Positions 1-9,766 are shown, counted from the first letter of the stretch. The stretch: DNA of 35,694 nucleotides from Obelidium mucronatum (GCA_025765595.1 JAIVFH010000273.1:1-35694), one strand, 5' to 3'. Notes: generated by a model not told the origin, from the sequence alone. A program made the numbers and translations.

Positions 1-211
1 GTCTTTTCGAGCAACTTGGGGGTTGGGTCTTTTCCACAATAACGCAGTTTCTTCCTTGATGAGAAAAAAAAAGAATTAAAAGGCATGCCTCAAATAATGA
101 TATTCTAGAGATGAATTCGTATGACGTCATTGTCTGCTCAAAACAAGTTCGTGAATGGTTGTGTGTTTTATTATTTTTACAAGGAAGAGGAAGAGTGTTC
201 ATTGGGCAGAA
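1..211. other. left flank of the retrotransposon, no gene seen
   Basis: AT-rich flank outside the element. No reading frame here looks like a protein. It holds a perfect 10-bp palindrome ATGACGTCAT at 121-130, which contains the bZIP/CRE core TGACGTCA, but no adjacent gene is visible that it could control. Confidence 0.5.
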
Positions 212-216
212 ATCAC
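212..216. repeat. target-site duplication ATCAC, left copy
   Basis: This 5-mer directly abuts the LTR and is repeated exactly at 5716-5720 on the other side of the element. Confidence 0.95.
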
Positions 217-445
217 TGGAATTAATAAAGAGATTTGTTCTCTGGTGGTGGTGTCAGTTTCTGTCTAACTTTCCTTCTTTATTACGAACCTGGTGGTGGT
301 GTCAGTTTCTGTCTAACTTTCAAACTGACAATTCCACCCCATCACCTCCAACACAATGAATAATGAATAAATAAACAATGAATTATTCCTGCTACATTGT
401 CACCCCAAAAGGACTTGTGTTCTATAAGTCTTGGTTTCCTTCTCA
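217..445 (-). repeat. 3' LTR of the copia element (element orientation)
   Basis: This 229-bp direct repeat pairs with 5487-5715 (228/229 identical). The last 15 codons of gag-pol, including the stop, lie inside it (400-445). It contains two copies of a 32-bp direct repeat (242-273 and 290-321, period 48 bp) with core GGTGTCAGTTTCTGTCTAAC. Confidence 0.97.
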
Positions 446-3400
446 CTCCTCCTCGATGTGGTGAATCCCGACTTGTATCCCATCATCGCTCTAAACTTCT
501 TGAACTTTTCAATTCCCAACGGCTTCGTCAACGCGTCTGCGACCATATCGTTTGTGTTGCAGTATTTGACTTCGATATCTTTGCTGTTGATGAATCCTTT
601 TGTGGAGTGGTAGCGTATGGCAATGTGTTTGGTTCGTGCGTAGCTAGCTTGATCCTTTGTCATGCTGATGGCTGCTTCGTTGTCTTCGTAACATATTGAT
701 GGTTCTTCGACTTTCTTTCCGATAGATTTCAAGTATTGGCGATGGTACATTTGAATCACGGCGCCTTCGTTCAATCCCACATATTCGGCTTCAGCTGTGG
801 ACAGCGTGGTGAGTTTTTGAACTTTGCTGATTGCTGCGACTAGTGACCCATAGTAGAAGAAAGCTCCTCCTGTTCTGCTGCGGTAGTCGTGTTCTTTCGC
901 GAAGCTGACGTCGTGGTAACTCATTAGCATCGTCTCGCTGCGTTTTCCAAGAGTTAATGCTAAGTCTGCTGTTTGATACAGGTGGTACAGGATTTTCTTC
1001 CAGAGTTCGTAGTGCTTTCTTCTTCCGTTTGACATGAATCTCGCCATCATGTTGATGTGTGGTAACGTATCCTTTCGTGTGATGGTAGTGTGGAGCAGCG
1101 ATCCAATCAATTCTTGAAGTGGCAAGGTCCCGATGACGCATGGATCCTCCTCCTCAAAGGTGAGGTCGACATCCTTATCGAATGGTATGTCATATTTGCG
1201 ACTTACAGGCATCGGTCCAAACTGCTGCGCCATTCCCATAATGTAGTTGTATTGGTTGATGTAGATGAGACGCTTGGCTCGATTGCGCCATAGGTTCAAG
1301 CCCAAGAATTTTTCCGGGTTCCACTCGAACTTCATTTGGAATCTTTTCTTCAAAATTTCAAGTGTCTCTTCAAGTGCTTGTCTCTTCCCTCTCATCAACC
1401 CATCATCAACATGCATCGCGAGTTGCTGCTCGCCTTTCTCATTGCGCTTAATGTACTGCTGCGGGTCTTTCGCCGACTGTCTGAATCCGCACTCTCTCTC
1501 AAGGTAAGTTGTTAACAATTTCCCAAATTCAAACATTGTGTCTGGTCGACCGTATAGCTGAACAAACACTTTAAAGACCATTCCGCTTGTGCTCTTTCCT
1601 TCTCGGTTCTTGTAGTCTGCCGGAATGGTGATGTAGAATTCTTCGCCTTCTTTTACTGGTGTTGTTGTAAATGCTTGGCTAATATCGAACGTAACTAGCT
1701 CATCGTCCTCAATGGCTGCGTCTACTAGGAACATGAATAACTTGTCCTTCGAGACTACCGATGCGCTGGTTTCGCCGTATTCGTCCATCAAGTCCCCTCT
1801 AACGCAAAGTCTGGATTTCTTTCTGCCATCTTTCTTTGTGGCGTAAGTAGTTCTTGATTGTATGACTTTCGCGTTGGTGGGACGTGGGACCATTTTGATG
1901 CAATTATTGTCTTCTAACGGCCAATATTCTCCTTCATTTGCAGATTTCGACCAATCTCCAAATTTTCCCGACATTGCCTGCTTCGTGTTTAATGGGTCTG
2001 TGACTTTATCCGTTGTGCTCGTAAGTCCCTTCGCTTGACTCATTAAATTTTCAAGTGCTAAAATTTCTTTTGCCATTTTTCCAGCAGGTTTCTTAGACTT
2101 GTCCTTATCCTTCTTCGCTAAGGCCATCCTTTCCATGTGTCTACTCAGGGCTTCGTCGTTACGGTTCGGAGCTGTGACTTTGGTTGTTTCGGCTTCTCGG
2201 GTCTTGGATCTCGTCATTATCGGTTGTTTGGTGAGTACCGGTGTCTTTTCCATTGTCGGCTTCTCTTCTCTGTCACTTTCTGAATCACTTGCTATTACAG
2301 GCGGCTGCTGTCGAATGATCTCCATTGGTCTTGCCAGGGTCTCTGTTGGGATCGAATGAGAGTATGCCGGTTCTAGCGGTAAGGGATTTTCAATTCCACT
2401 TACCACGGATTGCGCGCCTGGATTAAGCTCGGACAACTCGCGACTCGTAGGGGTATCTAGGACTTGTGCTTGTGGCCTCTTCTTTGTTGACGCTTGAGCT
2501 TGGCCCCCCACAGTCTTGTCCCGTTGTGAATGTCTTACATTGGAGCGGTGGTTTTCTTCTGCGTACAGGTGAATGATTGCTGCTTGGTTGTTGATTTGCT
2601 CATCATCATCTGAATCGCTTTCCACTAGATCTGGCTCCTCCTCAGACTGGTCTTCTTCATCTTCGCGCGTCATGGAGTCAATTTCGTCTATTTGTATCTC
2701 CTCCTGAGTTCCGGTTCCGCGAGGTATGTTGATTGGTTCATGTTCTTCTCTCGCTTCTCCAAACATTAAATCCATTTCCTTATAGTACTCCCGGATTTCG
2801 TTTTCTGTTGGAGCGGTACCGGTTGCAGTGTCTTTTCTGCCGTAAGTAAAAGAATTTTGAAAGAACTTTACATCTCTTGTGCTGACTATTCGACCTTTTG
2901 ATGTGTAGATGTAATACGATGCCCTTTTCTTGTTGTATCCGATGAACATTCCGCGCGCGCCATGTGGCTCGAACTTCTTGCGGGTTTCGGGTGGCATGTA
3001 GTAAATCACGTCACAGAACGGAACTTTGAGATGATCCAGATTCGGTAAGTCTTGGCTGTAGAATATTTCATACGGTGACTTTACCTCATCTCCATCTCTT
3101 GGCAGGTACGGTCTGATGTACTGGTGGCAGTAGTTTTCGAAAATACTCGCCATTCCCCACCATTCCAGTTCCACATTGCCTTTCAACATTATCGCCATGG
3201 CTCCAAGTTCATTGGTTTTCATGCGGTTCTCGGCGTCTGGATTGCCGCGATGATAATATGGTGGACTTTGAGTATCGGTGAGTCCTTCTTCAGTGTTGAA
3301 CTCTTGTTGTTCATTCCCGATTGTCCCTTTCCAATTATCCGTTCTAATTTCCAACACTCTTTTAGTACCAAAGAATCTATCGATCCTCTTAACAGTTTCT

Positions 3401-5460
3401 CGGATGTGCGCTCTCTGTTCCGCGCCTTGGTTTCTGGTGATACGTAAGTCCGTTAATCCGCTTGCTGAATCAACTATTATTGACCGGTATCTTCCACCAT
3501 TACATCCTCTTGCAGGTACTCGCATTTTGCCGCTGGAGTCGTGGCTAAGCTTTTGACCAGGTAATTCATCTTTCCTGTCGTCTTTGCTTCGGTCCGGGTG
3601 TCTTAACGGAACCATTTTCGCCATATCGCAGGCGATACACTCTTCTGAATCGTTGACTATGGTATATCCTTGCGCTTCCAAAGTCCTCCATAGTTGCTTT
3701 TCGGATTCCCCTTTTCTGTGACCGTAAGTATTGTGAATCCAACTTCTTTGCAACTTTCTGACGCTTTTGTTTTTCGGTCCATAGTATGCTTTCGTCTTCA
3801 GGCTTTGGCGAACTTCTTCCTTTTCGTCTTCGGAAGCCGGTGTAATGTAAGCGTAATACAACTTGTTTGGCGATGCAAACACTTCGACAAATAACTCATC
3901 TTTGTAGTATATCTGCTTCGGCTGTTCCGCGTTCTCCCGCTTGGTAGGCTGGCCGATGTCCATCAGTTCATTGGACTTGAAAGAATCTTCAGCGATGACG
4001 TTTTCCGCGTACTTTGGCTGAAAGTTGGCATCCGGAATGGTAACTACAACGTATTTGTTGGTTTTCGTGTTGTGTAATCTAAACACTCCCACTCCTTTGC
4101 CTCCAGACGTGATCATATTTCCGCCAATCGCCTGGGTGTCAACTTTTCTAGAACTGTCAATGGTCTCTTCCAAGAACCATTTTGTGTGGATGAATCCAGT
4201 TGACGTTGATCCTCCATCGATAGCAGCTTGGGTAAGTGTTCTTTCTTTCTTCCCATTGGTAATTGCCGCTAAATATGTTCTTCCCCAATTTTCGGCGTCG
4301 TTGCTGTTGTAGGAAGCCGGTTGATTGATTTGAGTGTGCGACGTTGGTCTTTGCTGGTTTCCGCCGCTCTGTTGCTGTTTCGACTTTGGACAACTTTGGT
4401 TTATGCAGCGTCCGTATTGCCGTGGACAAGTCTTGGTACAATCCTTCGCAAAGTGACCGAGTCCTCCGCGATGGCCGCAAATTCTATCTTCAATGCTGGG
4501 TCTTTGGTAATCGTTCTTTTGATTACCATTTTCATTTTGGTTATTCTGACGACTTCCATTATTTTGTTGGTTGCCGCGACCTCTACCGCCTCTACCGCCT
4601 CTGCCGCGTCCTCTACCGTGCCCATTTGCCATCTGTGCACGGGGAGTCTCTTGGTCATTGGCGTTGTCCTTCACCTGGCCGTCTTTCTTTTCCTTGGCGT
4701 TGGTTGAAGTGGCTGAGAGTTTGACTGGAACGTCTGGCTTTCCGTCCAATCGCATGGAGTTGTACTTCCTCAAATACCGGAGATACCCTTCCAGTGTGAC
4801 TGATGCGTCAGTAGCCGCATCCGCGAATTTCATTTTGACATCCATGAATATTTTCGCTTCAAGTCCCAAATTAATAAAATCCACTTTTTGTTGATCGTTA
4901 TATTCGGGTTTCTTGTTTAATTTTGCCACATCATTGTAGGACTTGATGCGGTCGGTCTTTTCTTTGATGTAGACCTCGATCGGGTGAGTGACTCCATTTG
5001 GATCCGTTTGCTTATAATTCTTCATAGCGATGTCCAATTTTTCTGGGGTCGTTTCAGTGGCACCTCTGATTGCCACAATCATTTCACTGAAAATCACGTG
5101 ACTTGATTTCCCAATTTGCTGCGTGTAATGCCTCATCGTTTTATCCACGCGTCTTCTTAACACCAATAAAGCATCTGAGTCGTATTCTTCCCACTTTTCT
5201 TTTTCCTTCAAGTATTTCTCTACTGCATCCTTGTTGGAATTGTCAGCTTTTGCGACAATTTCCACAGGGGCCTTGAGGGTGCCTCTCATGCATTCAACCG
5301 CCTTGATCTTGCTATCACTGGCCAAACAGGCGTTTTCAGTTTCGTAGATCCAGTCCTCTAGTTCGACGACTGTGGTGCTGATGCTGAGGTGGGTGGTGCC
5401 TCCAATTTTGAGTGCTTCGATCAATCTGTCAGTACGATCGTTGTTTTGTTTTGCTGCCAT
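400..5460 (-). CDS. Gag-Pol polyprotein of the copia element
   Basis: This is a single 1686-residue frame with no gag/pol frameshift. It comprises an N-terminal Gag region (about 1-280); a Gly/Arg/Asn-rich nucleic-acid-binding stretch; a zinc-knuckle-like motif at 328-341; an aspartic protease centred on D415 in the unusual context IDGGS (D-[ST]-G is usual); integrase with an HxxxxH...CxxC head and catalytic D641, D708, E744, where D708 and E744 are spaced exactly 35 apart (DD35E); reverse transcriptase with D1259 and the HVDD motif (D1352, D1353; YVDD is usual); and RNase H with STAEAEY and YEDN. The knuckle has Arg331 (codon CGC) where the second Cys of CCHC is expected. The stop lies inside the 3' LTR. 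The chain looks intact, but whether it is active is unknown. The encoded proteins would assemble cytoplasmic virus-like particles and insert the cDNA in the nucleus. Confidence 0.95.
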   Translation of the reverse strand: MAAKQNNDRTDRLIEALKIGGTTHLSISTTVVELEDWIYETENACLASDSKIKAVECMRGTLKAPVEIVAKADNSNKDAVEKYLKEKEKWEEYDSDALLVLRRRVDKTMRHYTQQIGKSSHVIFSEMIVAIRGATETTPEKLDIAMKNYKQTDPNGVTHPIEVYIKEKTDRIKSYNDVAKLNKKPEYNDQQKVDFINLGLEAKIFMDVKMKFADAATDASVTLEGYLRYLRKYNSMRLDGKPDVPVKLSATSTNAKEKKDGQVKDNANDQETPRAQMANGHGRGRGRGGRGGRGRGNQQNNGSRQNNQNENGNQKNDYQRPSIEDRICGHRGGLGHFAKDCTKTCPRQYGRCINQSCPKSKQQQSGGNQQRPTSHTQINQPASYNSNDAENWGRTYLAAITNGKKERTLTQAAIDGGSTSTGFIHTKWFLEETIDSSRKVDTQAIGGNMITSGGKGVGVFRLHNTKTNKYVVVTIPDANFQPKYAENVIAEDSFKSNELMDIGQPTKRENAEQPKQIYYKDELFVEVFASPNKLYYAYITPASEDEKEEVRQSLKTKAYYGPKNKSVRKLQRSWIHNTYGHRKGESEKQLWRTLEAQGYTIVNDSEECIACDMAKMVPLRHPDRSKDDRKDELPGQKLSHDSSGKMRVPARGCNGGRYRSIIVDSASGLTDLRITRNQGAEQRAHIRETVKRIDRFFGTKRVLEIRTDNWKGTIGNEQQEFNTEEGLTDTQSPPYYHRGNPDAENRMKTNELGAMAIMLKGNVELEWWGMASIFENYCHQYIRPYLPRDGDEVKSPYEIFYSQDLPNLDHLKVPFCDVIYYMPPETRKKFEPHGARGMFIGYNKKRASYYIYTSKGRIVSTRDVKFFQNSFTYGRKDTATGTAPTENEIREYYKEMDLMFGEAREEHEPINIPRGTGTQEEIQIDEIDSMTREDEEDQSEEEPDLVESDSDDDEQINNQAAIIHLYAEENHRSNVRHSQRDKTVGGQAQASTKKRPQAQVLDTPTSRELSELNPGAQSVVSGIENPLPLEPAYSHSIPTETLARPMEIIRQQPPVIASDSESDREEKPTMEKTPVLTKQPIMTRSKTREAETTKVTAPNRNDEALSRHMERMALAKKDKDKSKKPAGKMAKEILALENLMSQAKGLTSTTDKVTDPLNTKQAMSGKFGDWSKSANEGEYWPLEDNNCIKMVPRPTNAKVIQSRTTYATKKDGRKKSRLCVRGDLMDEYGETSASVVSKDKLFMFLVDAAIEDDELVTFDISQAFTTTPVKEGEEFYITIPADYKNREGKSTSGMVFKVFVQLYGRPDTMFEFGKLLTTYLERECGFRQSAKDPQQYIKRNEKGEQQLAMHVDDGLMRGKRQALEETLEILKKRFQMKFEWNPEKFLGLNLWRNRAKRLIYINQYNYIMGMAQQFGPMPVSRKYDIPFDKDVDLTFEEEDPCVIGTLPLQELIGSLLHTTITRKDTLPHINMMARFMSNGRRKHYELWKKILYHLYQTADLALTLGKRSETMLMSYHDVSFAKEHDYRSRTGGAFFYYGSLVAAISKVQKLTTLSTAEAEYVGLNEGAVIQMYHRQYLKSIGKKVEEPSICYEDNEAAISMTKDQASYARTKHIAIRYHSTKGFINSKDIEVKYCNTNDMVADALTKPLGIEKFKKFRAMMGYKSGFTTSRRSEKETKTYRTQVLLG
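446..454 (-). promoter_or_regulatory. polypurine tract of the copia element
   Basis: The minus-strand sequence immediately before the 3' LTR is a purine run (GAGGAGGAG). That is the position and composition expected for the plus-strand primer that RNase H leaves during reverse transcription. It lies inside the coding frame, so the same bases encode Arg/Ser-Glu residues of the pol C-terminus. Confidence 0.75.
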
Positions 5461-5486
5461 TCTCGCGTAGCTTAAGACTCTTAATC
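5461..5486 (+). promoter_or_regulatory. probable primer-binding site matching an internal tRNA-Lys(CUU) fragment
   Basis: The 26 nt between the 5' LTR and the gag ATG read, on the plus (tRNA-like) strand, ...CTTAAGACTCTTAATC up to the LTR edge. GACTCTTAATC is the conserved anticodon-loop region of eukaryotic tRNA-Lys(CUU): C32 U33 C34 U35 U36 A37 A38, with stem bases on both sides. Copia-type elements are known to prime from the 5' half of a tRNA cut in the anticodon arm, not from the 3' CCA end. The fit suggests a primer ending near tRNA position 39-40. The host tRNA sequence is not in this window, so the match beyond the anticodon arm is unverified. Confidence 0.6.
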
Positions 5487-5715
5487 TGGAATTAATAAAG
5501 AGATTTGTTCTCTGGTGGTGGTGTCAGTTTCTGTCTAACTTTCCTTCTTTATTACGAACCTGGTGGTGGTGTCAGTTTCTGTCTAACTTTCAAACTGACA
5601 ATTCCACCCCATCACCTCCAACACAATGAATAATGAATAAATAAACAATGAATTATTCCCGCTACATTGTCACCCCAAAAGGACTTGTGTTCTATAAGTC
5701 TTGGTTTCCTTCTCA
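5487..5715 (-). repeat. 5' LTR of the copia element (element orientation)
   Basis: This 229-bp repeat would hold the promoter and transcription start of the element, which is read leftwards. It carries the same internal pair of 32-bp repeats with 48-bp period as the other LTR. It is followed (minus strand) by a leader of only 26 nt before the gag-pol ATG. Confidence 0.97.
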
Positions 5716-5720
5716 ATCAC
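5716..5720. repeat. target-site duplication ATCAC, right copy
   Basis: Identical to 212-216. Together the two copies define the insertion boundaries of the retrotransposon. Confidence 0.95.
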
Positions 5721-5947
5721 ATTGCGTCAACACCACTTTCTGGCCTTCGCAATGCTATGTTTTAATTAGATTCCAGGAGTGGCGAATGTTGAAATGTGAG
5801 ATGCTTCGAAAATAACTGACAAATGCAGACCACTGCTGATGTTATAAACTTGAAATAAGATATTATCATACATTCAACGAATTGACAATGAAAAAGTTTT
5901 CTTTGTAATAAGCGTCCGAATTTCAAAAACAAAGTATACACGTCTCT
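5721..5947. other. gap between the retrotransposon and the coiled-coil gene
   Basis: AT-rich sequence that is presumably the 3' untranslated region of the minus-strand gene ending at 5948. No gene or repeat was recognised. Confidence 0.5.
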
Positions 5948-8042
5948 TCACTTTCCAGTCCAGAACTTTGACTGCGCCTTTGGATCACGAGAAAGCTGTT
6001 CAGCACTCAACGGAACAACACGACTCACCGTCCGCGACGCCACCTGGAACAACCCCAACTCCGTCGCTTCCCTCTGCGTCCCCAAACGGTACCCATAGAT
6101 ATCAGGGCGACAAGGCTCTTCCCCAGAAATCACGGCTCCAAAAACTTCCTTGAACTTCAAAGACATGTCCAATGCAGTCGCAGCCGCTTCTTCCTTGGCA
6201 GCGCCATAGGTTTTGACAGCGTCAAGGGGATTCGAATGCGCCTGACCCCAACGGAACAATCTCGCCCCGATCGACGGCGATCGTTGCATGTTGGGGCTTT
6301 TGGGGTCCCGTGATTTCTCCCGTGGTTCGCGTAACCCCTTTTGCACGCCGCGTCTGATTCCACGTTCTACCTGTTCCAATGGGTCTCCTGACGTAGGTGG
6401 TGGTGGTGGAGGTGGCGGCGCATGGTACACTGTTCCGTGAATGGTTCTCAACCCGGATTGCTTAATGATTCCACGGTCAGTGAATACGAGTCCTGGAATA
6501 CGGGTTTTGAGTTCAATGTCCTTGAGTCCGTATTTGCCGTTCTTGACTCCTTGGCGGTTGGACATGTAGATCAAGAGGTCTGAGACGAGGGCTTCTCTGG
6601 GGCTGATGGTGACTTTCTCGGTTGGGGTGGCGGCGGTTACTTCGTCGGGGGTCGTGGGTACTGGAGTAGAGGCGACTGAAGTGGGGGCGTTGTTTGCGCC
6701 GATGGTGTCGCTGGAGGCTTCTCTTGTGAGTGGGCGGGGTGGATGAGATTGTGTGGTGGATGCTTCCCGGGCTTCTGCGGCGGCCGTTTTCTCGTCTTCT
6801 GTCCGGGCCAAAAAGTCGAGAATGTAGACCACACAGCATTCGGCGAATTGGTCGGCGGCGTCGGTTGTCAAGGCACGAATTTGTTCTTCATAGGCAAATA
6901 CAAGACCACGAGACAACCAATCGCAGATCTAATAACGAATATATAAAAAAAAAGGAAGTTCAGCGATTAAACAAACACAGGCCTCAAACAATTTCAATGT
7001 ACCTCATCCATTTCACTGAAGCCCAAAGCGTTGGAAGTAATGTTATTGATTCTCTCGCCTTCTCTCTTGTCGGAGATGTACTGGACTCCCTTGGAAACGT
7101 AACCCAAAACCGTTGCAGCAGCAGGAAGAGGAATCAAGGAACCGACAAGAGTAATCATACCAGCGGCTTTATCACCGGCACTGTACTGGGATCGAGAAAC
7201 CATTCCACTCTTGATTGCCTTGGTCGCAACAAAAACTTCATTCATCTTGGAAAATACCTTCTTGTAGAAAGCATTTGTGTTTGGATCAGCCTCGATGTAC
7301 TGCTTTTCACGCAGGTTTTGTTGTTTCTCTTCGTATTCTGCCATGAGCAATTGAGAGTTGGCTTGAAGACTGTACACTTGTGAGTAAATATCCTCAGACC
7401 ATTCTTCCTGCTTGGCGACTTGTGAGCGGACTTGATCAATCTGAGAATCGAATTCTTTTTTGCGGGCGTGAGCTTCCTGTTTGAGCAAATTGATTTGACC
7501 AGCGAGTGAAGAAGTTTCGATTTTGAGGTTGGCAACATCATTTTGAACGTTTTCAAGACCTCTTTCCAAGAGTTCCTGGTCTATATGTGCGATGTTAAGG
7601 AACGGTTGTTGGAGTCCGACAAAGAGTCAAAATTGGGTATCGTTCTTACAAACCTCTCACTTTCTTTGCATCCAGAAGGCGGTTTAATTCTTGGATTTTA
7701 GAATCGTACATGTTGTTCATGCGGCGGGCGTTCTGCTCTTGCAGGTTGACTTGGGTGTCCAACATCTTGAGCTGCATTGGGTTGTTGGCATGCATCTTTC
7801 TCTGGAGATCCATACCCATCTTTTGAGATTGAGCAAGCGCATACTAAAAGATGGATGTGAGTGAGATAATGGATAATGGTTTTTAGGGCAACTTCAGAGC
7901 CTTGAAACGAGTGTCTCCACGATCAACTGAGTGTACCAACCATCTGATCCTTCTCCTTTCTCATAATGTCGATAGCCTCCCACATGTCTTCATTGCTGTC
8001 GTCGATCGTATAGGATCGTGAAACAACATCCCTGGCGTTCAT
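5948..8042 (-). CDS. coiled-coil protein with a hydrophobic patch, unknown function
   Basis: I infer four exons (8042-7941, 7843-7654, 7580-7003, 6928-5948) joined by GT-AG introns with consistent phase, giving 616 residues. The start is the first ATG in frame and opens MNARDVVSRSY. Residues about 35-190 are rich in Gln/Glu/Lys with heptad-like spacing (coiled coil). A short hydrophobic stretch around AAGMITLVGSLIPLPAAA follows, then a helical Cys-containing region. The C-terminal half is Pro/Thr/Ser-rich, with a run of nine prolines (about 6396-6420) followed by a basic segment. The second intron uses the donor GTTTGT, the least certain junction. I recognise no catalytic motif or named domain family. 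The gene is head-to-head with GLE1, with 186 bp between the start codons, so the two probably share a bidirectional promoter. The copia element inserted just downstream of its stop. Confidence 0.7.
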
Positions 8043-8228
8043 TGTAAACAAATTGTTTCTTTTCCAAACAGAATTTTCGTGTAAAAGGGAGATTTGGGTT
8101 GTTTTACTTTTGTCTCATCAGCCAACACCACGTTTGAGCCAAGACTTATATCTCGTTGATTGATAGATAGCACACAACAGTTCGCGTCCCAGTGTCAATA
8201 TTAAATAAGTTATTTAAAATAAAAAAGA
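8043..8228. promoter_or_regulatory. divergent promoter region
   Basis: These 186 bp separate the start codons of two head-to-head genes, the coiled-coil protein (minus) and GLE1 (plus). The sequence is AT-rich near both starts. No strong TATA box or named site is obvious. Shared regulation is inferred from spacing only. Confidence 0.5.
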
Positions 8229-9766
8229 ATGAAGATCGAGGCGCCCTGCGATGACTCACCGCTAGCCGCGCGCCGCCCGCCGCCGCCGCGGCCAAGCAAC
8301 GACCGCCGCGCGTTCGCCGCCGCCGTCAAACAAACGAAGGCGCTGCGGCCGCCGCCCGTCTTTGCGCTCAGCGCCATCGAGGCGCACTTCGACCGCTTCG
8401 ACTTCGACCACTGCGCGGCTGCTGGCGCAGGCGATGGCGCAGGCAATGGCGCAATCGCTGCGCTGTGGGAGCAAGAAGCCGCTGAGAAGGACCGAGAACG
8501 CAGGCGCGCGGTACGGCTGCGACCTGTCTACCGCCTGAAAACTCACCCCTCCTCATTCAACAGAAGGAGGAACTGATCCAAGCAGTGAAGGCGCAGAACG
8601 ATGGCCTCATGGCTGTGAGTTGTCTCCCTCAAACACGGTCGTTAGTGACACTCCCAAAAACCAGTTTCTGGACCAAAAACTCAAACAGCTCAGGATTGAG
8701 GCCGAAACTAAAACCAGAGAGCTCGAACGAATTAAAACGGAAAAGGAAACTGCGGAAAAAGAAAGGGCGGAAAAGGATCGCGCAAAGGCTGAACTCCAAG
8801 AACAGCTCCGACTCCAACAAGCGGCCGAACGCGATGCAAAGAACAAAGCTGCTGCCGCTGCCGCTGCTGCGGCTGCGACTGCGGCGGCAGCTGACGTAAA
8901 ACCACCTCCTCTGCCGCTGGCACCGTTACAAACCCAACCTGCCAATGGCCCACCGCCACCGCAACAACCTGCCGCTGTAGCTCGTGTCTCGAATATTCCT
9001 GTTGGTTGAATTGCTTCAGTCTAGACTACAACAAAACACTAAATTTTGTCCCTTCAGAGAAATATCATTACTTCAGAAGAAGCTTGGGAGTCGGCTTCCA
9101 AGTTCCTTGGTCTAATTCAGGTAAAACTGAAGCTTACCTGTCCGGCATTATTCTCAGCCGTTTTTTTACAGGAACTGAAAGACGTTGTGAAGCCTACAAT
9201 AGTCGATTCCGCATTTCCCACATTCCAGGCACACAAAAGGAAAATAAAAACAACTGTAGGCCAAGTGACAAGGAGTCGAGCCAAGATTTTTTATGTCGTG
9301 AGTATAGCTTTTCTTTTACTCTTGAGTTTACGATCCGTTTTGCCAGGCTTCAACTATCCACAAAATTCTCCAAGACGCTTCCAAAATATCTCCAAACTAT
9401 TACCGCGTCCTTCTTGACATAACAGCAAAGGCGCTTGTTCTCCAATCCGATGCCGAACTTTCAGTGCATCCAGTCAAGGCCCCTGCTCTAGCTCAAGCAA
9501 CCACTCTAATAATCGAAAAGCATCCTGATATTCTTGTTATTTTGCTGGGTCGACTCATGAAGCGATGCCCATATATTGTGCCCATGTATTTCAAAAAGGC
9601 AGAGGGTGAGACCTTGGATGAATTCAACAAACGAAGACGTTTCAAAAGGAGCGATGATGAATGGGAAACAGAGGAGAGGTATAATGAGAGAATGTGTGGA
9701 ATGGTTCGCTTTTATGCTGGAATTACTCAAATCAAAAGTAAGTTTTGAGTATTTTGTCTCTCGCCT

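Larger units (their letters stand above)
217..5715 (-). mobile_element. full-length Ty1/copia LTR retrotransposon
   Basis: The element is 5499 bp and lies on the minus strand. It is bounded by two 229-bp LTRs (217-445 and 5487-5715) that begin TG and end CA on the plus strand and are identical except at 390 (T) versus 5660 (C). The flanking 5-mers 212-216 and 5716-5720 are both ATCAC, a perfect 5-bp target-site duplication, which is what integrase-mediated insertion produces. One uninterrupted Gag-Pol frame runs from 5460 to 400. The order is gag, protease, integrase, reverse transcriptase, RNase H; integrase before RT is diagnostic of the Pseudoviridae (Ty1/copia). The near-identity of the LTRs points to a recent insertion. 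It sits about 230 bp beyond the stop codon of the neighbouring minus-strand gene, so no coding sequence appears interrupted. Confidence 0.97.

Noticed and set aside
121..130. CRE-like palindrome ATGACGTCAT
   Set aside because: A perfect match to a bZIP core, but no gene start is near, so chance occurrence cannot be excluded.
3124..3447. Plus-strand frames within the retrotransposon (also 397-699, 1090-1293, 4025-4312, 4321-4894)
   Set aside because: They are antisense to the intact Gag-Pol frame and show no domain or composition of their own.
5470..5485. Inverted repeat TTAAGACTCTTAA next to the LTR as an independent regulatory palindrome
   Set aside because: Better explained as part of the tRNA-Lys anticodon-arm match at the primer-binding site.
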